Shown: positions 44,685-53,740, numbered from the stretch's first letter. The stretch: 64,000 nt of DNA from JAYEHK01 sp034659475 (GCA_034659475.1 JAYEHK010000121.1:17653-81652); one strand, 5' to 3'. Translations and numbers: made by a program. The notes: generated from the sequence alone by a model not told the origin.

Positions 44685-47480
44685 ATGAAAAATCTCATAC
44701 AGGTTTGTGGTGATCCAACCGTTGATTGGTTCAGAATACATAACGAAGACATCATTGTACGAGGCGGGGTGTACTATTGGAAAAAGCAGAAGCAGGTTTC
44801 AAAGGTTAGACTCAGTTCAAAGCCAGGCGGAAGCGCTATGGTTTTGCAATTGTTAAATGCCATGATTCCGGCTGAAACAGCCATGATTGCAGGCGTAAAC
44901 CTCAACGAAAGAATCTTAAATACACCGATGAGTAACGAAATCACAACCTCTTGGACTGTATGGAAGGAGTTCCCGAACCCCGGGAGTAATCACACCTCAT
45001 TTCGGTTGGAAAAGTGGCACGAATTTGAACCGGGTTACTGGAATTACTCCTCTGGAAAGCTAACCGGTCACCCTGATTTGCTCATTATTCAGGATAGCGA
45101 CCTCGGATTTCGCACGTCTACAGAAGGATGGCCAGAGGCTTTATCAAATGAACAGGGAGAGAAAATTCCACGCGATATCATCTTCAAGCTGGGTCAATAT
45201 AACGATCGTCGTGAGAATCTTCTACTGGATCGAATCAGTGCATTAGATCTGGAAGATCGAACGACGATCTTTACCACTTTGAGCGAATTACGCTCCTGCG
45301 CTGTAAAGATCGGGATATCTTTATCATGGGAAAGAATGTTGGAGGAGGTTGTTGCTGCTGTCCTTAGCCCCAATTGCCCATTTGTTGATGAAACAGGGAA
45401 GCATATCAAATATAAACAAGTCATTGTAAGCATTGGAGCCAGCGGTGCAGTAATTGTTGGTAGAGACATAAGCACATTGATCTTCGATCGCAGCGGACAG
45501 GAAGGGGATTTTGCCAACCGGTTGCCCGGACAAATGATGGGTTACAATACCTGTTTGGTAGGCGCACTTGCAGCTTATTGGGCAGAAAAGCCAGACGACA
45601 TTAATTGGATCGAAGCCACCTGTATAGGAATAAAATTGGCTCGCGAACTACACGTCCAGGGTTATGAAATAATAGAAAAGAATCACAATCATTACTTAAG
45701 CTTTCCCAATCAATTGATCGCAGCTGCCTATTGGAAACTACGAGCAGGTGAGACCCTAACAGACAGTTTAACAAATGATCAGATTGACAATCTTGGTTGC
45801 TTTTCTATATTTAATGATACCATCAAGAAAAAAGCGGGCCGCGATAATTGGACCATTTTAGAACAAAACCTATTAAAAAATCAGATTAAAGTTGATTGTT
45901 CAGATGATTCCCAACGTGCAGTTAACGAATGCGCTCGGAATATCGTGGTCGAAGGTGCATTGGAAGCCTTACCGGATGTACCCGTTGAAACAATTGGCGC
46001 ATGGGCCAGTGCTGATCGGCTGGAAATAGAAGGGGTTCGCAGTGTGCATAATGCGATGAAGGATTATCTCCAACTGAAACATCCCGACACCCCTTTATGT
46101 GTTGCTGTATTTGGACCTCCTGGATCGGGTAAATCCTTTGTGGTGAAAGAGATCGCTAAAGGCCTTGGCATAGAAGAAGCTGCACAGTTGACTTTTAACC
46201 TTTCACAATTTGAATCTTCAGCGGAATTACAAACTGCTTTTCATCAGATACGCGATCTCAATTTAAAGGGCAAAATGCCTTTGGTCTTCTGGGATGAATT
46301 TGATACCCCCCTGGACGGAAGACCATTGGGGTGGCTGCGTTACTTCCTGGCACCTATGCAGGATGGAGAATTTGCAGATCAGGGAACACCTCATCCACTA
46401 GGTGGTGGTATCTATGTTTTTGCTGGAGCGACCAGACATTCTTTTGAAAAATTTCAGGCCGGAAATAACCTTGAAGACCGAAATGCCAAAAAACCTGATT
46501 TTCTTAGTCGCCTCCGAGCCTACATAAATATCAGGGGCATCAACGGGAATCCGAATACGGTGGAAGATCGACTTTATCTGATCCGCAGGGCATTTATCTT
46601 AAGACAATATCTTGAAACCAATGCACCACAGATAAAAACAGATGGCCGGTTTGAAATTGAGGCAGGCGTACTGGATGCATTTCTACGGGTTACCAAATAT
46701 TCTCATGGGGCCAGGTCTATGGAAAACCTGATTAAAATGAGTAGTCTGGCTGATAAACGCAAATTTGAATTATCGAGTTTACCCCCTGATCATATTGTTG
46801 AAATGCATGTAAACGTTGAAGAGTTTAACGCGCTGACCAGCCTAGCAAACCTCGAGACTCTAAAGATTGGGGTTGCGGGACATATTAACCTGGATCCAAA
46901 ACAAATCGCACCACTTGAACAATCAGTATTGGAAGCCATCACTTTTATCGAGCAACAATTTCCTGAACATTATTTTACCGTTTTCTCGCCACTTGCTGTT
47001 GGTGCTGACCGTCTGGTTGCTCGTCAACTACTGGAAAGAGAAGCTTCCAGGTTGATTGCAGTATTACCTATTCCGGAAACTGACTACATCAATGACTTCG
47101 GGTCTTCCGATGATTATCGCATTGACAGACATGGAGCAGAACTTCGGCAGGAATTTAAATACTGGTTAACAGAGCGTGCCATTGAGATTATTAAAATGCC
47201 ACCTTCGCCAACAAGAATGGCAGCTTATCTTAAAGCCGGTTACTTTACAGCCGAACACAGTGATATTCTGATTGTGTTATGGGATGGCAATAATGTTACC
47301 AATCGATCCGTTACTACTCAAATCGTTGAATGGGCCGAAAAGCTTAATAAACCCATTTGTCATATCTGGGCTGACAATTATAAAGAAGGTTTATCCAAAC
47401 CAGAGCCAGCAGAGAAATGCAGTAAAATACGTCACAAAAATTTTCCTGGACAGGTATTAGGAATCTGGGAAAACATGTGA
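44685..47480 (+). CDS. PfkB-like / AAA+ ATPase / SLOG-like three-domain fusion
   Basis: 931 residues. Residues 1-~370 resemble a ribokinase-fold (PfkB) sugar or nucleoside kinase: QVCGDPTVDWF at the start, SSKPGGSAMVLQLL near 45, VIVSIGASGAVIVGRD near 250 and GYNTCLVGALAAYWAE near 288. Residues ~440-710 are AAA+: Walker A FGPPGSGKSF near 476, Walker B LVFWDEFD near 535, AGATRHSFEKF near 583. Residues ~725-915 look like a SLOG/LOG nucleotide-binding fold: IGVAGHINLD, AVGADRLVARQLLE, DILIVLWDGNN. The layout suggests a nucleotide-sensing conflict or signalling switch; function is inference. GGGAGC precedes the start. Confidence 0.7.
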   Translation: MKNLIQVCGDPTVDWFRIHNEDIIVRGGVYYWKKQKQVSKVRLSSKPGGSAMVLQLLNAMIPAETAMIAGVNLNERILNTPMSNEITTSWTVWKEFPNPGSNHTSFRLEKWHEFEPGYWNYSSGKLTGHPDLLIIQDSDLGFRTSTEGWPEALSNEQGEKIPRDIIFKLGQYNDRRENLLLDRISALDLEDRTTIFTTLSELRSCAVKIGISLSWERMLEEVVAAVLSPNCPFVDETGKHIKYKQVIVSIGASGAVIVGRDISTLIFDRSGQEGDFANRLPGQMMGYNTCLVGALAAYWAEKPDDINWIEATCIGIKLARELHVQGYEIIEKNHNHYLSFPNQLIAAAYWKLRAGETLTDSLTNDQIDNLGCFSIFNDTIKKKAGRDNWTILEQNLLKNQIKVDCSDDSQRAVNECARNIVVEGALEALPDVPVETIGAWASADRLEIEGVRSVHNAMKDYLQLKHPDTPLCVAVFGPPGSGKSFVVKEIAKGLGIEEAAQLTFNLSQFESSAELQTAFHQIRDLNLKGKMPLVFWDEFDTPLDGRPLGWLRYFLAPMQDGEFADQGTPHPLGGGIYVFAGATRHSFEKFQAGNNLEDRNAKKPDFLSRLRAYINIRGINGNPNTVEDRLYLIRRAFILRQYLETNAPQIKTDGRFEIEAGVLDAFLRVTKYSHGARSMENLIKMSSLADKRKFELSSLPPDHIVEMHVNVEEFNALTSLANLETLKIGVAGHINLDPKQIAPLEQSVLEAITFIEQQFPEHYFTVFSPLAVGADRLVARQLLEREASRLIAVLPIPETDYINDFGSSDDYRIDRHGAELRQEFKYWLTERAIEIIKMPPSPTRMAAYLKAGYFTAEHSDILIVLWDGNNVTNRSVTTQIVEWAEKLNKPICHIWADNYKEGLSKPEPAEKCSKIRHKNFPGQVLGIWENM

Positions 47481-47527
47481 TCGATGAGCATTTGTGTTCG
47501 TGTAAAAGTAATTAAATAATAATTTAG

Positions 47528-47557
47528 AAAGAGACTGCTACATTTGGCAGTCTCTTT
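47528..47557. terminator. bidirectional terminator
   Basis: AAAGAGACTGC pairs exactly with GCAGTCTCTTT around 8 nt, between the fusion gene and the convergent integrase. Confidence 0.85.
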
Positions 47558-47563
47558 TACATT

Positions 47564-48151
47564 CTAGAGTTCCAGAGAAAAATACACCTCATCAATATCT
47601 TCCTGTGTTATCCCAATATACCGCAACGTAACAGATGGGGCAGAGTGGTTGAAAATCTGCTGAAGTAATTCGATTGAACAGCCATTCCGATAAGCATGAA
47701 AGCCAAAGGTTTTTCTCATCGTATGCGTTCCTATGGGATCTTCAATTCCAACATCACGAGCTGCATGATTAATAATTTCATAGGCCTGAATACGTGAAAT
47801 AGGTCTTGGCTTGCCAGATATATCTTTTTTCCTGCTTTCAAACAAATAAGTGTCTGCTTCAAATTCCCGCGATGTTAAATATTCCTTAATCGCTTTATGA
47901 GAGGTTTTGTTAAGCGGAAATCTTTTTTCCTTTCCTGTCTTTTTCTCTCTTATCAAAACATGATCCTTAATTTTACCTTTTTCAGTCATTACATCCTTGA
48001 TCTGTAGTTTAAGTAAATCAGATACTCGCAACCCTGAATTTATCCCTAGAGTAAATAATAACCAATCGCGAATATTTTGTGACCATAGAATTTTTTTCAC
48101 ACTCTCTATCTTCCTGTATTCGCGAATCGGCTGGACGGTATTTTTTTGCAA
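47564..48151 (-). CDS. short tyrosine recombinase (integrase)
   Basis: 195 residues. Catalytic set visible: arginine in NSGLRVSDLLKLQ near 50, lysine in REKKTGKEKRFPL near 78, HTMRKTFGFHAY near 148 (HxxR), and NHSAPSVTLRYIGI with the tyrosine near 184. The N-terminal arm/core-binding domain is minimal, as in short XerC/D-like phage or island integrases. An ATG at 48178 has no site; the TTG at complement 48149-48151 has AAGGAG 9 nt upstream and is preferred. It could have mobilised the 34.5-48.2 kb segment. Confidence 0.85.
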   Translation of the reverse strand: MQKNTVQPIREYRKIESVKKILWSQNIRDWLLFTLGINSGLRVSDLLKLQIKDVMTEKGKIKDHVLIREKKTGKEKRFPLNKTSHKAIKEYLTSREFEADTYLFESRKKDISGKPRPISRIQAYEIINHAARDVGIEDPIGTHTMRKTFGFHAYRNGCSIELLQQIFNHSAPSVTLRYIGITQEDIDEVYFSLEL

Positions 48152-48178
48152 TATAACCAACTCCTTGATAACTAACAT

Positions 48179-48880
48179 TATATCTTATTTTTATATAAAA
48201 GGTTAGATAAATCGAATCATAGATTTTTTAATTTATTAAAAAGTCCTCAAGATCGTTGATATTTGGGAGTTTGCGAGGTTTAAACGAATCTAACATAATT
48301 CAGTTATGTTAGATTCGCCAAATGACGCCTTGTTCAGTTTCGCCTATACCCGTAAACAATCGAAAAATACTTGTCGTTTCCAAAGCCGCCATAAAGGCGC
48401 CAGGATTATTTTCAAGGCGTATGTGTCGTCTATAGCATAACGTCTTTCTACGTGCACGATAGCGCGCCGCAATTTCTCTTCCAGGCGCTCGAAAATTAAT
48501 TCTTTGAAGGAATACATCAAAAGCCGTCTGATTTTAACTTATGCTCTATTTGAGGGCGGTAAGATGAATCGTTTTAATTTTAAAATGGTCCTCCTTATAT
48601 AGCTATTCTGTGTGTTATGAAAAGTATTTGTTTGAGCATGGACACAAATCTCTGTATTTCTTACTATATATTTATATAATTTCATATACCGAATACAGCA
48701 AACGAATACTCTTATTATCAAGCAAATGAATTAATGTTTTTCATCAATATAAGCTGATATCCTATTCCTGTGATGCAAAATCATTTAATAAGAACATTTT
48801 ACCAGCTAATAACATAATTTATTTATGAAAAGGATACTGTGTCATGATAAACTATAAGAACAAGCAACGGAGGGAATCGA
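48179..48880. other. 700-bp intergenic region with a palindrome
   Basis: No supported gene. It holds the perfect hairpin at 48285-48317 and a more GC-rich stretch (about 48320-48540) unlike the flanks, possibly foreign or a decayed gene. A 57-codon frame on the minus strand there has no ribosome-binding site. Confidence 0.45.
48285..48317. repeat. perfect 14-bp stem near the integrase start
   Basis: CGAATCTAACATAA and its exact complement flank a 5-nt loop (TTCAG), 134 bp upstream of the integrase start. Could be a terminator, an attachment-site arm or an element end. Confidence 0.6.
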
Positions 48881-49408
48881 ATGAAAAAAATACTTGTGGT
48901 GAATGACTGCCGATTAGAAAGAAGAATAATGAAGGATCTCCTTATTCAAATGAATTATTCAGTGGAATCCAGCAATGATATTAGTAGTATTGAAGCCATT
49001 GAACGTTTTCGACCAGATATCCTCATCGCTAATCAAACCATGGATTATATTCAAGGAACTGACCTCATTCGTTTGGTAAAGGATAAATATACAGATACCC
49101 GTTGTTACCTTTCTTCATGTAGTCAGTTACAACAGTCCGCTTTGGATAATGACGTGGATGGCTATTTCCAGACCCCGATTAGCCCTGAAGATTTAGATCT
49201 AATTTTAAGAGAAGACTATATACCAACTCAAACCACAAACAATCCCGCTAGTAAAAGCCCCACTACATTTCGCCTGGATAAGGAGTCCAGCAAAAAAGAG
49301 ATACGCACTAAAAACCGATTATCCTTTTGTCCCTTTTGTGGAGAGCATATCCTAGATCAACCTGAAACTATTGTTTTTTGTCCTTTTTGCGGCAGCAAAT
49401 TACCCTAA
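48881..49408 (+). CDS. degenerate receiver domain with C-terminal zinc ribbon
   Basis: 175 residues. Residues 1-115 have the response-regulator receiver fold (KKILVVNDCRLERRIMKDLL, RFRPDILIANQTM). The phosphoacceptor Asp position reads Asn (IANQTM), the first acidic pair reads ND, and the KP motif reads TP, so phosphorylation is unlikely. After a polar linker (~120-145) two CPFCG knuckles form a zinc ribbon (CPFCGEHI and CPFCGSKL). Start with GGAGGG upstream. No kinase or output gene is adjacent; a terminator follows at 49532. Confidence 0.8.
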   Translation: MKKILVVNDCRLERRIMKDLLIQMNYSVESSNDISSIEAIERFRPDILIANQTMDYIQGTDLIRLVKDKYTDTRCYLSSCSQLQQSALDNDVDGYFQTPISPEDLDLILREDYIPTQTTNNPASKSPTTFRLDKESSKKEIRTKNRLSFCPFCGEHILDQPETIVFCPFCGSKLP

Positions 49409-49531
49409 CCAAAGCAATTACGCCTGGAAGCATAGCAATTAGCAATAATACAATCAGCATTAATGGTCTTAGGTTAGTAAGTCACCATGTTTCTAGTCAC
49501 CTTTCTTTATAAGAACTTATTATCTGCATTT

Positions 49532-49563
49532 AAAAGAACCCGCTGCAATCAGCGGGTTCTTTT
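49532..49563. terminator. strong bidirectional terminator
   Basis: AAAAGAACCCGCTG pairs exactly with CAGCGGGTTCTTTT around 4 nt. Confidence 0.9.
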
Positions 49564-49591
49564 AAAACATTATGGCTGTTATAGCTAAAAA

Positions 49592-50226
49592 TTATAAATA
49601 TAAAGTGTCAATAATATCCTTATATTTTTCTTGAATTACTTTACTCTTTAGCTTCATTGAGGCTGTAACCTCACTAGCTTCCTCGGTTAACCGCCGGTTG
49701 AGCAGTTTGAACGTCTTGATCTTCTCATATTCTTCTACCTGATCGTTAACTTGATCAATTTCCGCCTGAATCATCCGTATAACAACTTCATTATTAATCA
49801 CATCTGTTCCTACTTCAATTAGAGTCTTCATTCCATTGATCATCCCATACTAAGATATCATATAAAGCATCGGGGGTTTCGACAAAAAGTAACTTCAATT
49901 CACTGTGGTTCACAATCATAGTAGTTTCTCGTTGGGAAGTACTTGCATGAATAGAAGCGGTGGCACAGCCCGCCAGCAAACTAGATAGATCTGCCTAGGT
50001 CCATTGAGGTGAGGTCCGCGCTTTTATTCCCGTTAAATCACCAAGTTGAATACCTAACTTCATCATGCCCATCGCTAGATTCTCAATTCGGAATAACAGC
50101 TCATCATAGGTGATTGCTATCTATATTCCGTCTTCTTTATACATCTGGGCGAGTCTTCCGCCAAAGGCCGCTTTTGTGTTATAGAGCATTTTAGGAACGG
50201 TATGAACCTGTTCGTTAATTTTTCAT
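49592..50226 (-). pseudogene. long-chain acyl-CoA synthetase with the centre deleted
   Basis: Reading the minus strand, the N-terminal portion VHTVPKMLYNTKAAFGG, then ITYDELLFRIENLAMGMMKL and a degraded NHSELKLLFVE is recognisable as the start of an AMP-forming acyl-CoA ligase, with in-frame stops near 50125 and 49995. It leads straight into the C-terminal end (DQVNDQVEEYEKIKTFKLLN and KLKSKVIQEKYKDIIDTLY). The ~400 residues between, including all ATP-binding motifs, are missing. The last 83 codons remain open. Confidence 0.8.
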
Positions 50227-50381
50227 TTAGTCCTAAAAATACGTTTTATAGAAATACGTTACAAAATATGTTGCCGGCAAAAACGCTAATAGTATGCAAC
50301 ATTTGTTTCTAAAGTAATTCAATATCTGGTATGATGATAATTATGGTTTACGTATAGAAGAAATGTAGGATGTGATATGTT

Positions 50382-51623
50382 TTGTCCAGTCAAAATGTTG
50401 AAGAAATAATAGAGAACACAAATGTACCAGATGATGATATTACTGCTAGCAGCAATAATAATGTTCATATGATAGAAATAGACGGCAAAGAAATCATACT
50501 GATTGGAACGGCCCACGTTTCCAAACGAAGTGCTGATGAAGTAAAAGAGGTTATTGAGGAACAAAAACCTGATACCGTTTGTATAGAGTTGTGTGAGAGT
50601 CGATATCAGAATATTTCTGACGCCAATAGATGGAAAAATACAGATATTTCAAAGATTATAAAAAGCGGAAAATCCATGCTGCTTCTGGTCAATTTAATCT
50701 TGTCTTCTTATCAAAAGAGACTAGCCGAGCAGTTTGGTATTAAACCCGGTCAAGAAATGTTGCAAGGGATTGCATCCGCAAAAGACATTGGAGCAACCCT
50801 CTGGTTAGCTGATCGCGATATCCAGGCTACCATGCAGCGAATATGGAGAAACGTTAGTTTCTGGGGGAAAATTAAACTCATTTTTCAGCTCGTTATAAGC
50901 ATGTTTATTGGTGACGATGAAGATATCAGTGAAGAAAAACTGGAGCAAATGAAAACCAGTGATGCACTTACATCGGCTCTAGATGAAATGGCCCAATCGT
51001 TTCCGTTAATTAAATCAATCTTAATTGACGAGCGTGATCAGTATCTGGCCCAAAGAATAAAAGAAGCGCCGGGGAATAAAGTGGTAGCTGTACTAGGTGC
51101 CGGTCATATTCCCGGGATCAAGAAAGAATTATATAATGAACATGACTTGAACGCATTATCACAGGTGCCTCCTCCATCTAAAATTACTAAAATTGTTGGT
51201 TGGAGCATCCCGATAATCATTCTGCTCATTATTGCTTCAACATTTTCTGTTGACAGAGCTGCTGGGATTGACCAGATGATCGCCTGGGTTCTGTGGAATG
51301 GATCATTGTCTGCATTGGGGACGCTACTTGCTTTTGGTCATCCATTGTCTATCATAACAGCCTTTTTTGTCTCTCCCATCAGCTCGTTAAACCCTCTTTT
51401 AGCCGCGGGTTGGTTTGCTGGATTGGTCGAAGCGATAATAAAAAAGCCTAAAGTGGAAGACTTCGAAAACCTGGCAGAGGAAATCACCTCTCTGAAAGGT
51501 TTTTGGACCAATAAAGTTACCCATATATTGCTGGTGATAGCCCTGGCTAATCTTGGCAGCAGCATAGGAACCATGATCGGTGGAGTGGACGTAATCAGAC
51601 ATTTTATTAATGCTTTTTTCTAA
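50382..51623 (+). CDS. TraB/GumN-family membrane protein
   Basis: 413 residues. The N-terminal ~240 residues are the TraB domain: LIGTAHVSKRSADEVKEVI near 37, ELCESRY near 65, and AVLGAGHIPGI near 236, with the two GxxH motifs (GTAH, GAGH) thought to mark an Erel/Tiki-type metal site. The C-terminal ~150 residues hold about four membrane helices (IPIIILLIIASTFSVD, HPLSIITAFFVSPISSL). Possibly a membrane metalloprotease or signal-clearing enzyme; no substrate known. TTG start with a weak site (AGGATGTG); an ATG lies 25 codons in. Confidence 0.85.
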   Translation: MSSQNVEEIIENTNVPDDDITASSNNNVHMIEIDGKEIILIGTAHVSKRSADEVKEVIEEQKPDTVCIELCESRYQNISDANRWKNTDISKIIKSGKSMLLLVNLILSSYQKRLAEQFGIKPGQEMLQGIASAKDIGATLWLADRDIQATMQRIWRNVSFWGKIKLIFQLVISMFIGDDEDISEEKLEQMKTSDALTSALDEMAQSFPLIKSILIDERDQYLAQRIKEAPGNKVVAVLGAGHIPGIKKELYNEHDLNALSQVPPPSKITKIVGWSIPIIILLIIASTFSVDRAAGIDQMIAWVLWNGSLSALGTLLAFGHPLSIITAFFVSPISSLNPLLAAGWFAGLVEAIIKKPKVEDFENLAEEITSLKGFWTNKVTHILLVIALANLGSSIGTMIGGVDVIRHFINAFF

Positions 51624-51679
51624 ATATCAAACCAGGTAACTCTCATAGCTTCGATGTGTTTAGATAATAAGAATATTTT

Positions 51680-51716
51680 TAACAGAGGATAACACTTAAT
51701 CACGTTACCTCTGTTA
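51680..51716 (+). terminator. terminator after the TraB gene
   Basis: TAACAGAGG-A-TAAC pairs with GTTA-CCTCTGTTA (one bulge), followed by a T-rich stretch. Confidence 0.65.
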
Positions 51717-51723
51717 TGTTTAT

Positions 51724-52001
51724 TTTCTGATCTTTTACACCCCTTTTGTATAACACAAACCCAGGTTGTAAAAAACTTTCCGCAGGGGAATCAATGTTAC
51801 ATATTGTAAAATAAGAATAGTTTACTTAACATTCAGTATTTTGTATTATAATAGTATGTAGGAATATTTTTACATTTTCTTATAGACTTAAACTTTCTGT
51901 TGGTGTGTCTGATCTGAAAATTATGAATCAATAAGAATAATCTTTAGCAGATGTGTATAGTTTTTAATACCTGACTAAATAAATGAAATAAGGAGGTGAG
52001 T
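51724..52001. other. leader region before the small AbrB-like gene
   Basis: About 280 bases without a gene. It includes TATAAT at 51855-51860 without a good -35. No riboswitch recognised. Confidence 0.35.
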
Positions 52002-52064
52002 TTGGTCATTGGAGTCGTTTGCGAATTACCGCATTCAAACTATCAGAGTTCAATGACTCTTTAG
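52002..52064 (+). CDS. possible 20-residue leader peptide
   Basis: A TTG at 52002 sits 5 nt after a perfect AAGGAGGTGAG ribosome-binding site and opens VIGVVCELPHSNYQSSMTL, stopping at 52064. The stop lies within the ribosome-binding region (GAAAGGAG) of the next gene, so translation may be coupled. No homology known; could be a leader or a remnant. Confidence 0.4.
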   Translation: MVIGVVCELPHSNYQSSMTL

Positions 52065-52080
52065 AAAGGAGACGAGTTAT

Positions 52081-52287
52081 ATGAATAATAAAATAACAGC
52101 TACACTCGATGAAAATGGTCAAATTTCACTTCCTTTAGAAGCCAACCACTTTCTAAATTTACAAAGTTACGATTACCTAAAAGTAGAGATAAAATCAGAC
52201 AGTATAATATTGATTCCTTTAAAGGCTATAGACGAAGAATCAATTAACCAATTTATTCATGAAGGTATACTGATTCAAACAATCTAA
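52081..52287 (+). CDS. AbrB/SpoVT-like looped-hinge DNA-binding protein (small)
   Basis: 68 residues. The first ~45 residues resemble the AbrB/MazE looped-hinge fold (ITATLDENGQISLPLEANHF, LKVEIKSDSIILIPL). These are dimeric transition-state regulators or antitoxins; no toxin gene lies next to it. Start with AAAGGAGACG about 9 nt upstream. A terminator at 52328 closes the transcript. The match is by pattern and not certain. Confidence 0.6.
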   Translation: MNNKITATLDENGQISLPLEANHFLNLQSYDYLKVEIKSDSIILIPLKAIDEESINQFIHEGILIQTI

Positions 52288-52327
52288 TTTAGCTTTATTT
52301 AAAATTGTTTTCTTTACTTGAGGTTCA

Positions 52328-52377
52328 AAAAGACCAGAAATTCCGCTGGGTAATGCCAGCAGAACTTCTGGTCTTTT
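52328..52377 (+). terminator. long terminator hairpin
   Basis: AAAGACCAGAA pairs with TTCTGGTCTTT, with an inner GCTGG/CCAGC stem and a T tail. Confidence 0.85.
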
Positions 52378-52421
52378 ATATTCCCAAAAAACCAATCAAT
52401 TTAATACGGTAAAGCGTTAAA

Positions 52422-52580
52422 TGGTATGGTAAAGTTATTTTCAAAGGCATTATTGCAGCAGGACAGAGTTTTCGGCCATTTGAGATATGGATCATGGTTG
52501 CAGCGCTCTACCTTATGTTAACAATTCCGTTTAGCAGGCTTGTTGCATGGGGTGAGAAAAGAATGGTACAGACCTATTAG
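52422..52580 (+). pseudogene. 3' remnant of a polar amino acid ABC transporter permease
   Basis: A 52-codon frame encodes IFKGIIAAGQSFRPFEIWIM and LYLMLTIPFSRLVAWGEKRM, the typical end of HisM/GlnP permeases. There is no start and nothing upstream of the terminator. The stop codon lies inside the 56-bp palindrome. Confidence 0.75.
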
Positions 52581-52634
52581 ATAACTAGTAATGAGGGGCG
52601 TACCTTAAGGTACGCCCCTCATTACTAGTTATCT
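52579..52634. repeat. perfect 56-bp palindrome spanning two stop codons
   Basis: The two 28-base halves are exact complements without a spacer (centre ACCTTAAGGT). It contains the end of the permease remnant's TAG on one side and the crotonase's stop on the other. It would act as a bidirectional terminator; the length and perfection are unusual. Confidence 0.85.
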
Positions 52635-53387
52635 CGACGGTGAAAACATAAAAATCGGCGGTTTACCTTCTTTTACCTGTTCCGGATTATAATCATAATA
52701 AAACGGATCTTCATTTTCCATCTTATCAATAATATGTTTGTATGTTCTGTTTTTCATTTCACCTATGTTTAATCTGGATTTATTAAACGTTCTTCCGAAA
52801 GCAACAGCTTCTTCAATTGTTTTTTCACGGGTTTCACAGGCCTTAATGATGACATCATGTTTTTCAAGCTCTGCTGCTCCAACTTTTTCTCCTGAGAATT
52901 TCATTCTAAGGAAGAAAGAATAAGGCATGATACGTTTCATCCATTCAATCATTGAAGGAGCAAACTGAATACCTAGATCAACTTCTGGAAAACAGAAGTA
53001 CCCTCTATCAGCTCTCATAAATCTGAAGTCGCACGCGCCGGCCAGCATTGCTCCGTTACCGAAAGCATGACCTGTGATTGCTGCAATCGTCGGAACCGGA
53101 GCCATCATCAGCGCTCTAAAAACGTCACCCTGTCTGTATAACCATTTGCTAATTCCTGGAAAGTCATTTTCACTCTGGGCTTTCATCATCCATTCGATGT
53201 CAACGCCCAGGCAGAAGTTTTTCGGATCACTTGAAGTGAGGACCATTGCTTTCACATCAGGGTCAGCCATAATTTCCGCATGCGTCTCCATCATCGCTTC
53301 TGCCCAATCTGGATTGTGCCTGTTTTCTCCGTTATTCATTGTCATAATTGCAACCGTGCCGTCTTTTTGCCACTCTACTATAGCCAT
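52629..53387 (-). CDS. crotonase-family protein (enoyl-CoA hydratase/isomerase)
   Basis: 252 residues. Seen: AIMTMNNGENRHNPDWAEAM near 14-33, first oxyanion segment KNFCLGVDIEWMM near 65, GHAFGNGAMLAGACDFRFM near 104 and FPEVDLGIQFAPSMIEWM near 130 with a PEVDLG glutamate. The frame extends to 53492, but the ATG at complement 53385-53387 has AAGGAGGG and matches family N-termini. It diverges from the acyl-CoA dehydrogenase gene; the two likely share control in acyl-CoA oxidation. The exact reaction is not determined. Confidence 0.85.
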   Translation of the reverse strand: MAIVEWQKDGTVAIMTMNNGENRHNPDWAEAMMETHAEIMADPDVKAMVLTSSDPKNFCLGVDIEWMMKAQSENDFPGISKWLYRQGDVFRALMMAPVPTIAAITGHAFGNGAMLAGACDFRFMRADRGYFCFPEVDLGIQFAPSMIEWMKRIMPYSFFLRMKFSGEKVGAAELEKHDVIIKACETREKTIEEAVAFGRTFNKSRLNIGEMKNRTYKHIIDKMENEDPFYYDYNPEQVKEGKPPIFMFSPSR

Positions 53388-53641
53388 AGTACCCTCCTTA
53401 ATAATTACATATTTATTGTTATTTAAAAGCAAACACCTTTTACATTTTTGGTATAATTCCGACATTTTCACTATTCTTCTTAACGGAGCCATTTTTTTGC
53501 AGGAATTCAGGTATTAATTAATCATATTTTTGCGCCGGGTGTTTCAATATTTGTGATAGATAGTAATTTGCTTTTCCCCCTTTCACAGTATATCACAAAC
53601 TATATTTCGAATAAATAAATTACGGATCTTTTTTATTATAC

Positions 53642-53666
53642 ATGCTATAATTATATATGCTATAAT
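53642..53666 (+). promoter_or_regulatory. duplicated extended -10 element before the acyl-CoA dehydrogenase
   Basis: ATGCTATAAT occurs twice (53642-53651, 53657-53666); each has TGC-TATAAT, an extended -10. No convincing -35 at either. About 75 bp upstream of the start codon. The rest of 53388-53740 shows nothing else. Confidence 0.5.
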
Positions 53667-53740
53667 AGAAGAAAGAGAAAATTGAATGCTAAACAATTTA
53701 AAATGAATACAATTAAAAATAATTATTTAAGGAGGTTGTC

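Noticed and set aside
48344..48517. 57-codon minus-strand frame (starts MYSFKELIFERLEEKL) in the GC-richer spacer upstream of the integrase
   Set aside because: Looks somewhat protein-like but has no ribosome-binding site and no family I recognise; may be a decayed gene, not reportable as a CDS.
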